NCBI GenBank assembly: GCA_046262935.1
Contig: JBHELT010000029.1
Span: 1 to 46,513 of the forward strand
DNA length: 46,513 bases
Reading direction: 5' to 3'
Origin: JBHELT01 sp046262935
GTDB taxonomy: Bacteria; Actinomycetota; CADDZG01; JAHWKV01
A program made the position numbers and the translations under genes. Each line of letters opens with the position of its first letter. Position 1 is the first letter of the stretch. Of this stretch, positions 24,683 through 32,690 are shown one piece after another. The notes beneath the pieces are model-generated. The model ran no database searches and had not been told where the DNA came from. It worked only from the letters and a program-made list of their open reading frames with translations.

Positions 24683-25467
24683 CCGCTATCGCACTTTCTC
24701 CTTCAAGAGCATCGGACTTCAAGACCTGCCCTCAGTTGTTCAAGTACCGCGCGATCGATCGCATAGCGGAACCCGAAGACCCGGCAAGCGCCCGCGGTAC
24801 GTTGGTGCACCTCGTCTTGGAGAAGCTCTTGGGTTGCGATCCATCAGAGCGTTCACGCGACAACATCGAAAACATCATCGAGGTTGCTTGGGAATCACTT
24901 CGAGAAGAGGCCGAACAGCAGGGGATGGTTTTCAGCAAGGAGCAAGAAGAGATTTGGCTGATCGAAGTGAAGTCGCTGATAGATAACTACTTCGCGATCG
25001 AAGACCCTTCTTTGATAACCGCTCATGAACTGGAATGGTGGGTCGAACACGATGACGGCAACTTGTTCTTAAGAGGGATCATCGACCGCGTCGAGGTCGA
25101 TCAAAATGAAGACTGGATCCTTTCTGATTACAAGACAGGCCGTTCGCCAAGCGAGACATACGCGTTGGGGGCCTTCTTCGGTCTTAAGTTCTACGCGCTT
25201 GTTTGTTGGCGAGCATTCGGCAAGATGCCAGCCAAACTCCGGCTGTTCCATCTGCGTGAACCCGAGGTGCTAACTCTTATCCCAACTGAACAGATGCTCG
25301 AGGGGGTTGAACGACAGCTGTCGGCGATAGCCTCAGCCATCCGCAAGGCGGTGGAGAAGCAAGACTTCAGACCTCGCCCAGGATACGCGTGCGCGTGGTG
25401 CCCGCATCAAGCGATCTGTCCAGCATTCGTCGCGACGCAAACCGACGCCGCCGTCCTAACTGCTTAG
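24679..25467 (+). CDS. RecB/Cas4-type PD-(D/E)XK nuclease with Fe-S cluster
   Basis: A 262-residue single-domain nuclease. Conserved His44 (TLVHLVLE), Asp136 (RGIIDRVEV), Asp150 and Lys152 (SDYKTG) form the metal-binding nuclease core. Cys17 (FKTCPQLFKYR) with Cys238, Cys241 and Cys247 (CAWCPHQAIC) matches the 4Fe-4S staple of AddB and Cas4. There is no helicase part and no CRISPR genes nearby, so it is a stand-alone RecB-like exonuclease. The TTG at 24679 was chosen because the fold starts there (LSPSRASDF) and it overlaps the previous stop as TTGA. The same kind of coupling occurs at 2736, 8704 and 36043. Confidence 0.9.
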   Translation: MTAIALSPSRASDFKTCPQLFKYRAIDRIAEPEDPASARGTLVHLVLEKLLGCDPSERSRDNIENIIEVAWESLREEAEQQGMVFSKEQEEIWLIEVKSLIDNYFAIEDPSLITAHELEWWVEHDDGNLFLRGIIDRVEVDQNEDWILSDYKTGRSPSETYALGAFFGLKFYALVCWRAFGKMPAKLRLFHLREPEVLTLIPTEQMLEGVERQLSAIASAIRKAVEKQDFRPRPGYACAWCPHQAICPAFVATQTDAAVLTA

Positions 25468-26117
25468 GACGTCCAAAGCCCCGATGCTCTACCGACGAAT
25501 GGATTGAGCGCCTTTTCTCTATCGATCGTCGTCGCAGGGCCGTGTCCAGGATAAACAGCCAAGTCGCCCAGTGGGAACAGTTTCTGCACGATCGAACGCA
25601 ATTCATCGTCGGCATTGCCGCCAGGTAGATCGGTCCGCCCGATCGACATCGCAAACAGCGTGTCCCCAGAGAACACCATGTCGTTGGTAACCAAACTGAT
25701 GCTTCCCGCGGTGTGGCCGGGAGTGTGAAGCACCTCGAGTTCCGAATCGCCGACGGCGAGTTTGTCGCCCTCGGCGAGCATCCGGTCTACACCGGGTGGA
25801 GGGGGCCCTTGGATACCGAGGAACATCTGCATGCTCTCCGACATCCAACCCAACATGTCGACGTCATCGGCATGGATGCTGAATGGGGCCCCTGTGGCGA
25901 TACGGATCTGTTCGGCGGCAGTGATGTGATCGAAATGCGCGTGTGTGGCAACGATGCCCACAACGTTCAGGCCGTTTCGCGATATCGAATCCAAGATGAT
26001 TTCGGTGTCACCGCCCGGATCGATGATCAAGGCTTGCTTGGTCGCCACATCGCCTACGATGTAGCAATTGCAATGAAGAGGGCCTACTTCAAGAACGTCA
26101 TATATGCGGATGGACAC
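25464..26117 (-). CDS. MBL-fold metallo-hydrolase (glyoxalase II-like)
   Basis: A 217-residue metallo-beta-lactamase fold protein. Zinc ligands are in THAHFDH near residues 58-64, HTPGHTAGS near 131-139 (third His), the Asp in FSGDTLF near 152-158 and the His in YPGHGP near 194-199. The YIVGD N-terminus and the compact size match the hydroxyacylglutathione-hydrolase-like group; the thioester substrate is unknown. Start GTG; TAGAGT-N6-GTG indicates a leaderless transcript. Its stop overlaps the convergent nuclease by 4 nt. Confidence 0.92.
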   Translation of the reverse strand: MSIRIYDVLEVGPLHCNCYIVGDVATKQALIIDPGGDTEIILDSISRNGLNVVGIVATHAHFDHITAAEQIRIATGAPFSIHADDVDMLGWMSESMQMFLGIQGPPPPGVDRMLAEGDKLAVGDSELEVLHTPGHTAGSISLVTNDMVFSGDTLFAMSIGRTDLPGGNADDELRSIVQKLFPLGDLAVYPGHGPATTIDREKALNPFVGRASGLWTS

Positions 26118-26123
26118 GCATCC

Positions 26124-26129
26124 ACTCTA
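26124..26129 (-). promoter_or_regulatory. -10 element, leaderless start of the MBL hydrolase gene
   Basis: TAGAGT on the minus strand is followed by 6 nt and the GTG at 26117. The identical hexamer serves the genes at 27838 and 33437. Confidence 0.5.
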
Positions 26130-26167
26130 TTAGGCATCCCCGCGCGGCACACAGGCTTGGAGTTGGT

Positions 26168-26611
26168 TTGATCAAACCGTTGGTCTTCGAGATGAAGATC
26201 GAGCTAGCCGCTCCCCCCGCGAAGCTCTGGCCGTTCCTTGTGGATTGGGAGAACCTCGGTTCATGGATGAAAGAAGGGCGTCGGTTCAAAGTAACCAGCC
26301 GGGCCCGCGAGGGCGTAGGTGTGACCGCTGAGGCCGACATCCGCATCGCTCGGGTGACCACCCACGACCTGATCCGGGTCACGCAGTGGCAGCCCCGGCG
26401 CCTGCTGGAGATACAGCACCTCGGATGGGTGAAGGGAAACGGGCGCATGACCATCGCCGAAACCGGCCCAGGTTCGGCGCTTTTTTGGACAGAAACCCTG
26501 ATCCCCCCGCTTGGCCTTGTTGGCTCCTTCGGCCTTAAAGTCCTAAGGCCCCTCATCCATCGGGTGTTCCGGCGCGACCTTAGATTGCTAAAGGCATTGG
26601 TTGAGGCCTGA
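26168..26611 (+). CDS. SRPBCC-family (START/Bet v1-like) protein
   Basis: A 147-residue single-domain protein. It shows the usual polyketide-cyclase/SRPBCC pattern: IELAAPPAKLWPFLVDWENLGSWMKE at residues 11-36, a middle strand region, and a long C-terminal helix (LRPLIHRVFRRDLRLLKALVEA). It binds a hydrophobic ligand or lipid; the ligand is unknown. Start TTG at 26168 with GGAG 5 nt before; ATG at 26192 is an alternative that would trim the first strand. Confidence 0.85.
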   Translation: MIKPLVFEMKIELAAPPAKLWPFLVDWENLGSWMKEGRRFKVTSRAREGVGVTAEADIRIARVTTHDLIRVTQWQPRRLLEIQHLGWVKGNGRMTIAETGPGSALFWTETLIPPLGLVGSFGLKVLRPLIHRVFRRDLRLLKALVEA

Positions 26612-26636
26612 CAGCGCGCGTTAGAGTCTCAAAGAC

Positions 26637-27095
26637 ATGACCAAAAGGCGGGGGGGCAAAGACCTATTCAAAAGGTGGCTCTGGTTCGTCTATGCCCCCA
26701 TCTGTTTGACGATCGTGCTGCTCTTGATCTGGGCGTTTGGGCTGATGCCAAGCTCAGGCGTGCCCGTTGTGCTCTTCTTCTTCCTTTACTCGGCGTTATC
26801 GGTGCGATTGATCGTTGAAAGGCGAAAACGCGGAGTATCGATCCCGGTCCCCCGCCAGATCGTGCTCGCCATCGCCGTGACCACGGCGCTCGCAGTTTTC
26901 GGAATGGTGTCGTTCGCTATCGGATGGAAGCGGCTGTCGAGCAGCGGTCAGGGTTTGAGGTTCATCACCTTCGGAGGCTTCTCGATCTTGCTGGCGCTTA
27001 TGCTCCCCTTCTTCAAGGTCCTCGACTCAACACTCAAAGGGGCGACGCGCGTTTTCAAGAGACTGCGATCGAGAAGAACCAGGGCCAGCGCTTAA
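26637..27095 (+). CDS. four-helix hypothetical membrane protein
   Basis: A 152-residue basic membrane protein. Hydrophobic helices lie at about residues 14-33, 40-58, 79-98 and 109-126, with positively charged ends (MTKRRGG and RLRSRRTRASA), predicting both termini inside. It is not recognised. TAGAGT lies 9 nt before the ATG, close to the leaderless layout seen elsewhere. It is downstream of the SRPBCC gene and ends 4 nt into the convergent enoyl-CoA hydratase gene. Confidence 0.75.
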   Translation: MTKRRGGKDLFKRWLWFVYAPICLTIVLLLIWAFGLMPSSGVPVVLFFFLYSALSVRLIVERRKRGVSIPVPRQIVLAIAVTTALAVFGMVSFAIGWKRLSSSGQGLRFITFGGFSILLALMLPFFKVLDSTLKGATRVFKRLRSRRTRASA

Positions 27096-27838
27096 CCATC
27101 CCTCGCGGCTAACGCTTGTTTGAACTCGTCGCTGGCGAACCGCTCCTGTTGAACCTTGCGGGCATTGGTCAAAGCCGCTTCATAGGCAGGCATGATCACT
27201 TCGTTAAGGGCCGCCTTGTTGGCCGCCACTGCACCAGCGGGATTGCCCAAGATCTTGCTCGCCAAGGCTCTTGCCGAAGCCATCACTTGGTCCGGTGCCG
27301 TAACCTCGTTAACTAGGCCCCACTCCAGCGCAGTGTTCGCATCGATCGGCTCTCCGGTCAAGATCATCTGCGACGCCCTTGTGAAACCGGCAAGCAACGA
27401 GCACCAGAACGCTCCCCCGGTCCCCGGGATGATGCCAACCTTCACCCAGACCTGCCCGAGTTTGGCTTGCGACGAGATGACCCTAAGATCGCACGCGAGA
27501 GCCAGGTCCATGCCCGCCCCCATGGCATGACCGTTGATTGCCGCGATCACGGGGACCGGTACCTGCCTTATCGAACGGATCATCTGCTGGAAGCCCTCAT
27601 ACAGATGCTCGGCGGCTTTCGCCGGGTCGGTTTGGGATAGTCGCTTAAGCTCGGCGAAATCGCCGCCCGCCGAAAATGTTTTGCCCTTGCCGGTCAAGAT
27701 GATGACTCGGCAGCCGCGCGCGGCCATCACGGCGTCGGAGATGGCTTTCGTCGTTTCAAGCGTGAGCGCGTTGGCCTTGTCGGGACGGTTGATGGTTATC
27801 GTTGTCACTTCGCCATGTTGGACCAAGACGTCATTCAT
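27092..27838 (-). CDS. enoyl-CoA hydratase/isomerase family protein (crotonase fold)
   Basis: A 248-residue crotonase. ITINRPDKANAL near residues 14-25 is the CoA-binding beginning, GKGKTFSAGGDF near 49-60 carries the first oxyanion glycine, and GHAMGAGMDLALACDLR near 104-120 the second. The second glutamate of hydratases is not clear in the 120-140 region (VGIIPGTGG), so it may be an isomerase or hydrolase rather than a hydratase. The ATG at 27838 was chosen over the GTG at 27847 because TAGAGT sits 7 nt before it in the leaderless pattern. Confidence 0.9.
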   Translation of the reverse strand: MNDVLVQHGEVTTITINRPDKANALTLETTKAISDAVMAARGCRVIILTGKGKTFSAGGDFAELKRLSQTDPAKAAEHLYEGFQQMIRSIRQVPVPVIAAINGHAMGAGMDLALACDLRVISSQAKLGQVWVKVGIIPGTGGAFWCSLLAGFTRASQMILTGEPIDANTALEWGLVNEVTAPDQVMASARALASKILGNPAGAVAANKAALNEVIMPAYEAALTNARKVQQERFASDEFKQALAARDG

Positions 27839-27845
27839 CGATGGC

Positions 27846-27851
27846 ACTCTA
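27846..27851 (-). promoter_or_regulatory. -10 element, leaderless start of the crotonase gene
   Basis: TAGAGT on the minus strand is followed by 7 nt and the ATG at 27838. Confidence 0.5.
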
Positions 27852-27892
27852 CCAACGCAACCAATAGATCGGGCGGGCCCATGGTCAGGGTC

Positions 27893-28192
27893 TCAACGCT
27901 TCGTCGAAGCGAACTTGGTCCAGCAACCGGTGTGATAGTGCCTTCGGTCGTCGAGGCGCCCAACTGGATACGCGACGATGTGCGAAGTCCCCGGCGCGAT
28001 CGAAGCTTGACAGTAAGGACAACGGTAGAGCCGATCGCCTTTGACCGATCGCTGCACAACGGATCCATCGACCTGAGATGACGACGGACCTCGCACAGCA
28101 TCTGCGATCTCATCGATAGAACGTGCCTTGGTTGGACCTTGGTTCCTGCGACGGGTCGATGCAGTTTCGTCTCTTCGACTACGTCGCGGCAC
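27893..28192 (-). CDS. small CPYC zinc-binding protein, actinobacterial type
   Basis: A 99-residue protein of a type I know from many actinobacteria, usually listed as hypothetical. The basic N-terminus (MPRRSRRDETASTRRR) is followed by YRCPYCQASIAPGTSHIVAYP and a DDRRHYHTGCW segment. Cys, Cys, His and Cys form a probable zinc site. The start is GTG 2 nt after the PIG-L stop, so it belongs to the ThyX/PIG-L operon. Function unknown; the basic head suggests nucleic acid contact. Confidence 0.8.
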   Translation of the reverse strand: MPRRSRRDETASTRRRNQGPTKARSIDEIADAVRGPSSSQVDGSVVQRSVKGDRLYRCPYCQASIAPGTSHIVAYPVGRLDDRRHYHTGCWTKFASTKR

Positions 28193-28194
28193 GG

Positions 28195-28950
28195 CTAAGC
28201 CGACGTTTCCTCGTCGCCCGGCACGCCGGCGCCTGAGTCGAACATGAACAACTTGTAGCCCTCGGCATACTTGAAACCCTGTCCCGAGGCGCCGGCCAGC
28301 AGCTGGCCCATGTCTTTGATCAGTCCATCGACCCGCGTCGAGTCTTCGCCCATCTGGCTCACGTGGGTCATGATCGCTTTTATCTTCGTGTCGATGTGGT
28401 CGGTTATGTCCACGAAGTAGTCCGGCTGGGTGGTGAATGAAAGCAAGCAGGCCTTGATCGCGTGGGGGCCGAACCCCTTGTCGTATAGGTCTTCGCGGTA
28501 AAGCGGGACCGTAGATGCGCCTGGATTCACTGCGGCCAAGAACGACTCACCCACTTTTCGGTGGTCGGGATGATTGACGTATCTCTGAGCGAAATAAAAC
28601 GTTGTTGGATCGGGACCAACAACCACGTCGGGTTTGATCCGTCGGATCTCGCGGATCATGTCGCGTCTTAACTCATGGCTATCCTCGACCGCTCCGTCTT
28701 CGTAACCCAAGAAGATGACGTCGGAAAGACCGGTGACCTCGGCTGCAGCCTTCTGCTCTTTGATCCGCGTCTCGATCAACCAATCGCGTTTCACATCGGG
28801 GTCATTGGATCCTGCCGCCCCGTTGGTTACAACGCAAAGGATGACCTCTTTGCCCTCCGAAGCCCACTTGGCCATGGCACCACCGGCCGAGAACTCGCCA
28901 TCGTCGGGATGAGGACAGAAAACAAGTACTTTCGAGAATTCGATATCCAT
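28195..28950 (-). CDS. PIG-L family (LmbE-like) N-acetylglucosamine deacetylase
   Basis: A 251-residue zinc deacetylase. CPHPDDGEFSAGG near residues 12-24 provides the catalytic HPDD motif and HPDHRKVGE near 125-133 the third ligand. Actinobacterial relatives act on mycothiol precursors and conjugates (MshB, Mca), on glycans or on antibiotics. The sequence alone does not tell which; absence of other msh genes here leaves the substrate open. Its ATG overlaps the ThyX stop (TGATG), so it is translated with ThyX. Confidence 0.92.
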   Translation of the reverse strand: MDIEFSKVLVFCPHPDDGEFSAGGAMAKWASEGKEVILCVVTNGAAGSNDPDVKRDWLIETRIKEQKAAAEVTGLSDVIFLGYEDGAVEDSHELRRDMIREIRRIKPDVVVGPDPTTFYFAQRYVNHPDHRKVGESFLAAVNPGASTVPLYREDLYDKGFGPHAIKACLLSFTTQPDYFVDITDHIDTKIKAIMTHVSQMGEDSTRVDGLIKDMGQLLAGASGQGFKYAEGYKLFMFDSGAGVPGDEETSA

Positions 28951-29642
28951 CAGATCGCAGCCCTTCCGAATTCAACGAATGCCGCGTGAGTGACCGGCAT
29001 GACATCGGCGAAGAATGTCTCGACGGCTTCGCCATACTGTCGGATCTCCCACATCGCAGCCTCCGCATTCCTTAGTGATATGAAATTCATCAGTGCTCTA
29101 GCGTTAACGGACCAGTAGAACTCGGTGTACAAACCGACGGGCAACACGAGTCTGGCTAGTTCCTTCGCAACACCAAGATCGAGCAGGCTCTTATAAGACT
29201 CCCATGCAGACTCATATTGTTTGCGAAGCATCTCTTGCACCTGCACAGCGGTGTCGCCATCGACTGGTTCGAAACGGTACGCGCCCGGCTTGCCCACCTG
29301 CGAACGGACCTGTTCGGCAGCGGGGATGTAGAAATCTTCGATGGCTTCGGAGTACCTGAGGCTGTGCTCATTGAAACTGCTCCACCGGTGACGCATCCAT
29401 TCGCGCCCAACGGCGATGGGGCAGCGGATGTGGAACCGGAACAGGTTGTGCTCGAAAGGTGAGGCGTGCTTCTCGCGCATCAGGAACCGGATGAGGCCTT
29501 CGTCCTTATCGTCGATCTCGTCCTTGATCTGCAGGAACGAAACCCTCGCACCGTTTACTACCGACAGGTCGGTCGCTTCGGCTGCGTCGAGGCGCACGAA
29601 TCCGCTGTCCAGCACATCGATCTTGTCGCCAACTCCCGGCAT
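28950..29642 (-). CDS. thyX: flavin-dependent thymidylate synthase
   Basis: A 230-residue ThyX that makes dTMP from dUMP using FAD and methylene-tetrahydrofolate. The signature RHRxxSxNExSxRYS is complete at residues 84-98 (RHRWSSFNEHSLRYS). HASPFEHNLFRF near 59-70 precedes it, and LPVGLYTEFYWSVNARALMNF near the C-terminus binds dUMP. No ThyA or DHFR is in the window. A GGGGAGG ribosome site lies 6 nt before the ATG. It is first in a ThyX/PIG-L/CPYC operon and diverges from the L,D-transpeptidase. Confidence 0.97.
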   Translation of the reverse strand: MPGVGDKIDVLDSGFVRLDAAEATDLSVVNGARVSFLQIKDEIDDKDEGLIRFLMREKHASPFEHNLFRFHIRCPIAVGREWMRHRWSSFNEHSLRYSEAIEDFYIPAAEQVRSQVGKPGAYRFEPVDGDTAVQVQEMLRKQYESAWESYKSLLDLGVAKELARLVLPVGLYTEFYWSVNARALMNFISLRNAEAAMWEIRQYGEAVETFFADVMPVTHAAFVEFGRAAI

Positions 29643-29748
29643 CCTTAACCTCCCCTCGACGTCTTTCCTGCAGGCATCCTAATGGCTGCTCACAGGAACG
29701 TCGGCCCGTGCGGGGGCCGCATCCAAAAAAATCTCGCGAAACCATCCA

Positions 29749-29754
29749 TACTTT
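29749..29754 (+). promoter_or_regulatory. -10 element, leaderless start of the L,D-transpeptidase gene
   Basis: TACTTT is followed by 6 nt and the ATG at 29761, with no ribosome site. Confidence 0.5.
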
Positions 29755-29760
29755 CCAGCC

Positions 29761-30702
29761 ATGAAAGGTCCTTTGGTATTGCTCGCCCTGGTTGGGGTTT
29801 TCGCGGTCGTTCCCTCGGCCCCCAGCACCGCTGTGCGCGGTGCGCCCTTGGCGGCAGAAGTCGCCGTGCAACATCCGGTGCCCGCGGTGTTTCGCGAACC
29901 CATCGAGGAACCTTCGCCGCTGCCTTCGCCCGCCGCCTCACCCATCGTCGTAGATACCACGCCTCATGTCGGGTCCAGGGGGCCAGCAATTCAAGAGTTG
30001 GAACAAAGATTGAACGCGCTTCATTACATGGTTGGCAAGGTCGACGGGATTTTTGACCGCGCAACGTATTTCGGTGTCGTGGCGTTCCAGAAGGTCGAGG
30101 GACTGTCACGCAACGGGCGAGGCGACGATGCGACCCTGGCGCGACTTCAAGTGGCACATACCCCATCGCCGCGGTACGCCACCCCAGCCAACCATCTGGA
30201 GGTGGACATACCTCACCAGGTCGTTTACGTAGTGAGGGGCGGCGAGGTTGCGGAGATACTGCCGACGTCAACCGGATCTGGAAAGAGTTTCACGAACGAG
30301 GGTTGGACCCGCAAAGCGATCACTCCCAACGGACAGTTCAAGGTGAACCGAAAGATCAACGCGATGCGGATATCGCCACTGGGGGAACTGTATAAGCCCT
30401 CTTACTTCGCAGGCGGCATCGCATTCCATGGCAATGGGGCAGTGCCGCCATATCCGGCATCCCACGGCTGCGTTCGACTGCCGATGCCATTCGCAGATTG
30501 GTTCTTCAACGAAGCCGCACCGATCGGGATGGTCGTTTACGTGTATGGGGGCCCCGAGGGGCCGAACCCCCAGCCATACATCGCCGACAAACCTGCGCCG
30601 TCGCCGTCGCCCTCCACCTCCCCCACTGACCCGGGCCCGTCTCCATCACCATCGCCTACGCATGCTGTGACAGGCACCGTGACCGGAACCTCGACCTCCT
30701 AA
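29761..30702 (+). CDS. L,D-transpeptidase with peptidoglycan-binding domain (YkuD)
   Basis: A 313-residue exported enzyme. Signal peptide at 1-25, a Pro-rich spacer to about 65, a PG_binding_1 domain at about 68-130 (AIQELEQRLNALHY, TYFGVVAFQ) and the YkuD catalytic domain at about 145-260. The active site is His223 and SHGCVR at 234-239 with nucleophile Cys237. It makes 3-3 cross-links in peptidoglycan or attaches proteins to it. The last 45 residues are a Pro/Ser/Thr-rich tail probably lying in the wall. Confidence 0.95.
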   Translation: MKGPLVLLALVGVFAVVPSAPSTAVRGAPLAAEVAVQHPVPAVFREPIEEPSPLPSPAASPIVVDTTPHVGSRGPAIQELEQRLNALHYMVGKVDGIFDRATYFGVVAFQKVEGLSRNGRGDDATLARLQVAHTPSPRYATPANHLEVDIPHQVVYVVRGGEVAEILPTSTGSGKSFTNEGWTRKAITPNGQFKVNRKINAMRISPLGELYKPSYFAGGIAFHGNGAVPPYPASHGCVRLPMPFADWFFNEAAPIGMVVYVYGGPEGPNPQPYIADKPAPSPSPSTSPTDPGPSPSPSPTHAVTGTVTGTSTS

Positions 30703-30916
30703 CGACGATGGTCGATCGCCTGCGCGTCCACGGCGTGCGGGCACCAGATGTCGTGAAGTCGATCGCCCGCGCGTGGGGACATCGGACGTCGTGGAGTGAA
30801 AAATAAAGTGCTCCGAGTGACACTTTGGCCGAAGCCATTGCATCTCTCGGAGCGATTCCTACATTAAGGCCCGCTCGACCGACCGTCAAGAGGAAAGTTG
30901 AAGATTTTTTCGCGAC
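30703..30916. other. convergent intergenic region with imperfect direct repeats and nested hairpins
   Basis: No gene is visible. GTCGATCGCC[TC]GCGCGT occurs at 30711-30727 and 30758-30774 (16 of 17 identical), each followed by a GA[TC]GTCGTG[AG]AGT block. Further on, GCTCCGAG (30810-30817) pairs with CTCGGAGC (30846-30853) around an inner TGGC-CGAA-GCCA hairpin. It may be a bidirectional terminator or a small structured RNA. Confidence 0.4.
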
Positions 30917-31813
30917 TCAACTGATCTTTGACGAGAACGCTTCCGCATCTTCCGTTTCGGGGCTCGCGGCGCCGGAAAGGAACGCAGTACCTGCTTCGTA
31001 ACCTGCGTCGATCAACCGCTGGGTCTGTGACATGTTGGTGAATGAAACGTGCCCGACATCCACGACCGGCATCTCGATCACTTTGATCTGCCGTTTCACC
31101 TGCGCGATCTCTCTTTGGTAGCGATGTGCCCTCGCCAGGACGAATCCGTGCATCATGAAATCGTGAGGTCGGGAAAGGTTGCGACGCTGACCTGCAGCGT
31201 TGACATTCAGGACGTAAACCTGCTTCACGCCAAGCTCAACCGCCTTTGAAATGGGTACGTTGTTCGCGACTCCCCCATCGATGTAAGTCTCGCCTTCGAT
31301 GACCACAGGTGGAAAGACCCCCGGCATGGCCGCCGATGCCAGCAAAGGATCAACCAGCGGCCCCGATGAGAACCACTTCTCTTCGCCGGTCGCGAGTTCA
31401 GTGGCAACGATGTGAGCAGGGATGGTGAGTCCTTCGAAATCATCGATGCCTAGGTCGTTTTCGATGAGCCGCCTCAAGCCAGCATTCGAGAAAACGTAAG
31501 AGCCGCGCTTCAGCACATTCCAAGCCGATACCAACTTCCCACCCGGGAAAAGGTCGTCTTTGCGCATATGCATCCAGAGGTCACGCAACAGCAGAGGGCC
31601 CTCATTTGTGGGATGAGCAGCCATGAAGACCGCATTCAAGGCGCCTACCGAAGTACCAACGACAACGTCGGGATAGATCGACCTGTCGACGAGCGCCTGC
31701 AATAGCCCAACTTGCACGGCCCCCAGGGGACCGCCTCCCGAGAACACGAAGGCGGTCTGGCCGCGCCGCAGTCCCTTGGCTTTGCCCTTCAGTTCGGCCC
31801 ATCTGTGAGCCAT
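30917..31813 (-). CDS. patatin-like phospholipase (RssA/YlbK type)
   Basis: A 298-residue patatin. The oxyanion motif GGGPLGAVQVGLLQ is near residues 26-39, nucleophile Ser55 lies in GTSVG and catalytic Asp179 in DGG. The family hydrolyses acyl chains from phospholipids, probably at the inner face of the membrane as no signal peptide is seen. The ATG at 31813 was chosen over the upstream 31882 because AGGAGGGG lies 6 nt before it. It is convergent with the L,D-transpeptidase. Confidence 0.92.
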   Translation of the reverse strand: MAHRWAELKGKAKGLRRGQTAFVFSGGGPLGAVQVGLLQALVDRSIYPDVVVGTSVGALNAVFMAAHPTNEGPLLLRDLWMHMRKDDLFPGGKLVSAWNVLKRGSYVFSNAGLRRLIENDLGIDDFEGLTIPAHIVATELATGEEKWFSSGPLVDPLLASAAMPGVFPPVVIEGETYIDGGVANNVPISKAVELGVKQVYVLNVNAAGQRRNLSRPHDFMMHGFVLARAHRYQREIAQVKRQIKVIEMPVVDVGHVSFTNMSQTQRLIDAGYEAGTAFLSGAASPETEDAEAFSSKIS

Positions 31814-31966
31814 AACGGTCCCCTCCTGGTACCAGAGTAATCGGCAGATTGCACCGATCGGTGTATCTCTCTCTCTCTCCAAAAGGGAAACGGGGAAACA
31901 CCCTCGTACGTTTCCTTGAGGGGCTCCGGGGCTTTAGGTCAAGCTCTTCGCCTGGTTCGAACGCGC
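31814..31966. other. gap with CT-dinucleotide tract
   Basis: These 153 bases hold no gene. A run of seven CT dinucleotides (about 31866-31879) lies upstream of the patatin start. A GGAAAC / GTTTCC inverted repeat with a 10-nt loop lies closer to the H1-like stop and may be part of its terminator. Confidence 0.35.
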
Positions 31967-32389
31967 TTAAGTCTTGGTCGCCCTAGCCTTCGTCGTTCGG
32001 GCCTTCGACCTGGCTTTGGTTGCGGTGGACTTCGCCGCGGTCTTGGCCGACGCAGCACCTGTTCGGGCTGCCGACTTGGCAGTCTTGGCCGTTGAACGGG
32101 CCGCGGCCTTGGTTTTAGTTGCGGCACGCTTCACATCTTTGCTGTCACCTAGGCCTTTCGCGGCAGAGGCAACCGCTTCGAGAGCGATCTTCGCGGCAGC
32201 AGCGATCGCTCTTAGCGCGACCTGGGCTTCCTTGCGGGCGTCGCGATACTCCTTCGACTTGCCGATCTGAACTCCAGTATTACGAGCCACCTTGGCAGCG
32301 CGGTCAGCCGCCTTGCGAACTTGAGTGGCCGCGTCTTTCACCAACTTCTGAGTGTCCTTGAGCTCTTTCGTCAGCGGTCTTTTAGCCAT
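31967..32389 (-). CDS. histone H1-like Lys/Ala-rich protein
   Basis: A 140-residue, very basic protein. Residues 1-85 form an amphipathic helical region (LKDTQKLVKDAATQVRKAADRAAKVAR, then AIAAAAKIALEAVASAAKG). Residues 90-140 are a low-complexity Lys/Ala/Thr/Arg tail with AKT and ATKA repeats like eukaryotic H1 tails and bacterial HBHA or HU tails. It probably binds DNA or an anionic surface and compacts the chromosome. A GGAGGAG ribosome site precedes the ATG. Confidence 0.8.
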   Translation of the reverse strand: MAKRPLTKELKDTQKLVKDAATQVRKAADRAAKVARNTGVQIGKSKEYRDARKEAQVALRAIAAAAKIALEAVASAAKGLGDSKDVKRAATKTKAAARSTAKTAKSAARTGAASAKTAAKSTATKARSKARTTKARATKT

Positions 32390-32407
32390 GTCTCTCCTCC
32401 ATCGATT

Positions 32408-32680
32408 TCATCCGATCGCCTTTATCCGTACCCATGTTCTGGTTAAGCATGCCGGGCATTTGAGCCAGGTGTGGTGATACTTGAAGGGTATCGTTAGGTT
32501 CACGGGCAGCGCCAGCACCAGCAGTTTCGCGGGCGTGACCCGCGTGTGGGCGCCACAGGTCGAACACTCGATCAGCAAAGACCCATCATGTCTTGATTCC
32601 TTCGAGAAGAGTGCCGCCTTGCCCTGGGCATCGACTTCGCGGGGCCCCTTTGGTTTGGCCTCTAGATCTTCGAGATTCAT
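32408..32680 (-). CDS. small zinc-ribbon protein downstream of ParA
   Basis: A 90-residue protein. CSTC near residue 39 and CPAC near residue 75 make a four-Cys zinc ribbon; between them is a hydrophobic stretch (KLLVLALPVNLTIPF) that packs the ribbon or touches a membrane. Not recognised by name. The ATG at 32680 was chosen over the GTG at 32689 because TTTGAGGTG lies 6 nt before it; this puts it 10 nt after the ParA stop, in one operon. Confidence 0.75.
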   Translation of the reverse strand: MNLEDLEAKPKGPREVDAQGKAALFSKESRHDGSLLIECSTCGAHTRVTPAKLLVLALPVNLTIPFKYHHTWLKCPACLTRTWVRIKAIG

Positions 32681-32690
32681 GTAACGCACC

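Noticed and set aside
24679..25467. Cas4 of a CRISPR adaptation module
   Set aside because: The nuclease is Cas4-like in fold, but no cas1, cas2 or repeat array is present in the window.
29268..29284. GGTTCGAA motif suggesting a tRNA T-arm
   Set aside because: It lies inside thyX with no acceptor stem or anticodon arm around it; the same applies to a similar motif near 38290 in the response regulator.
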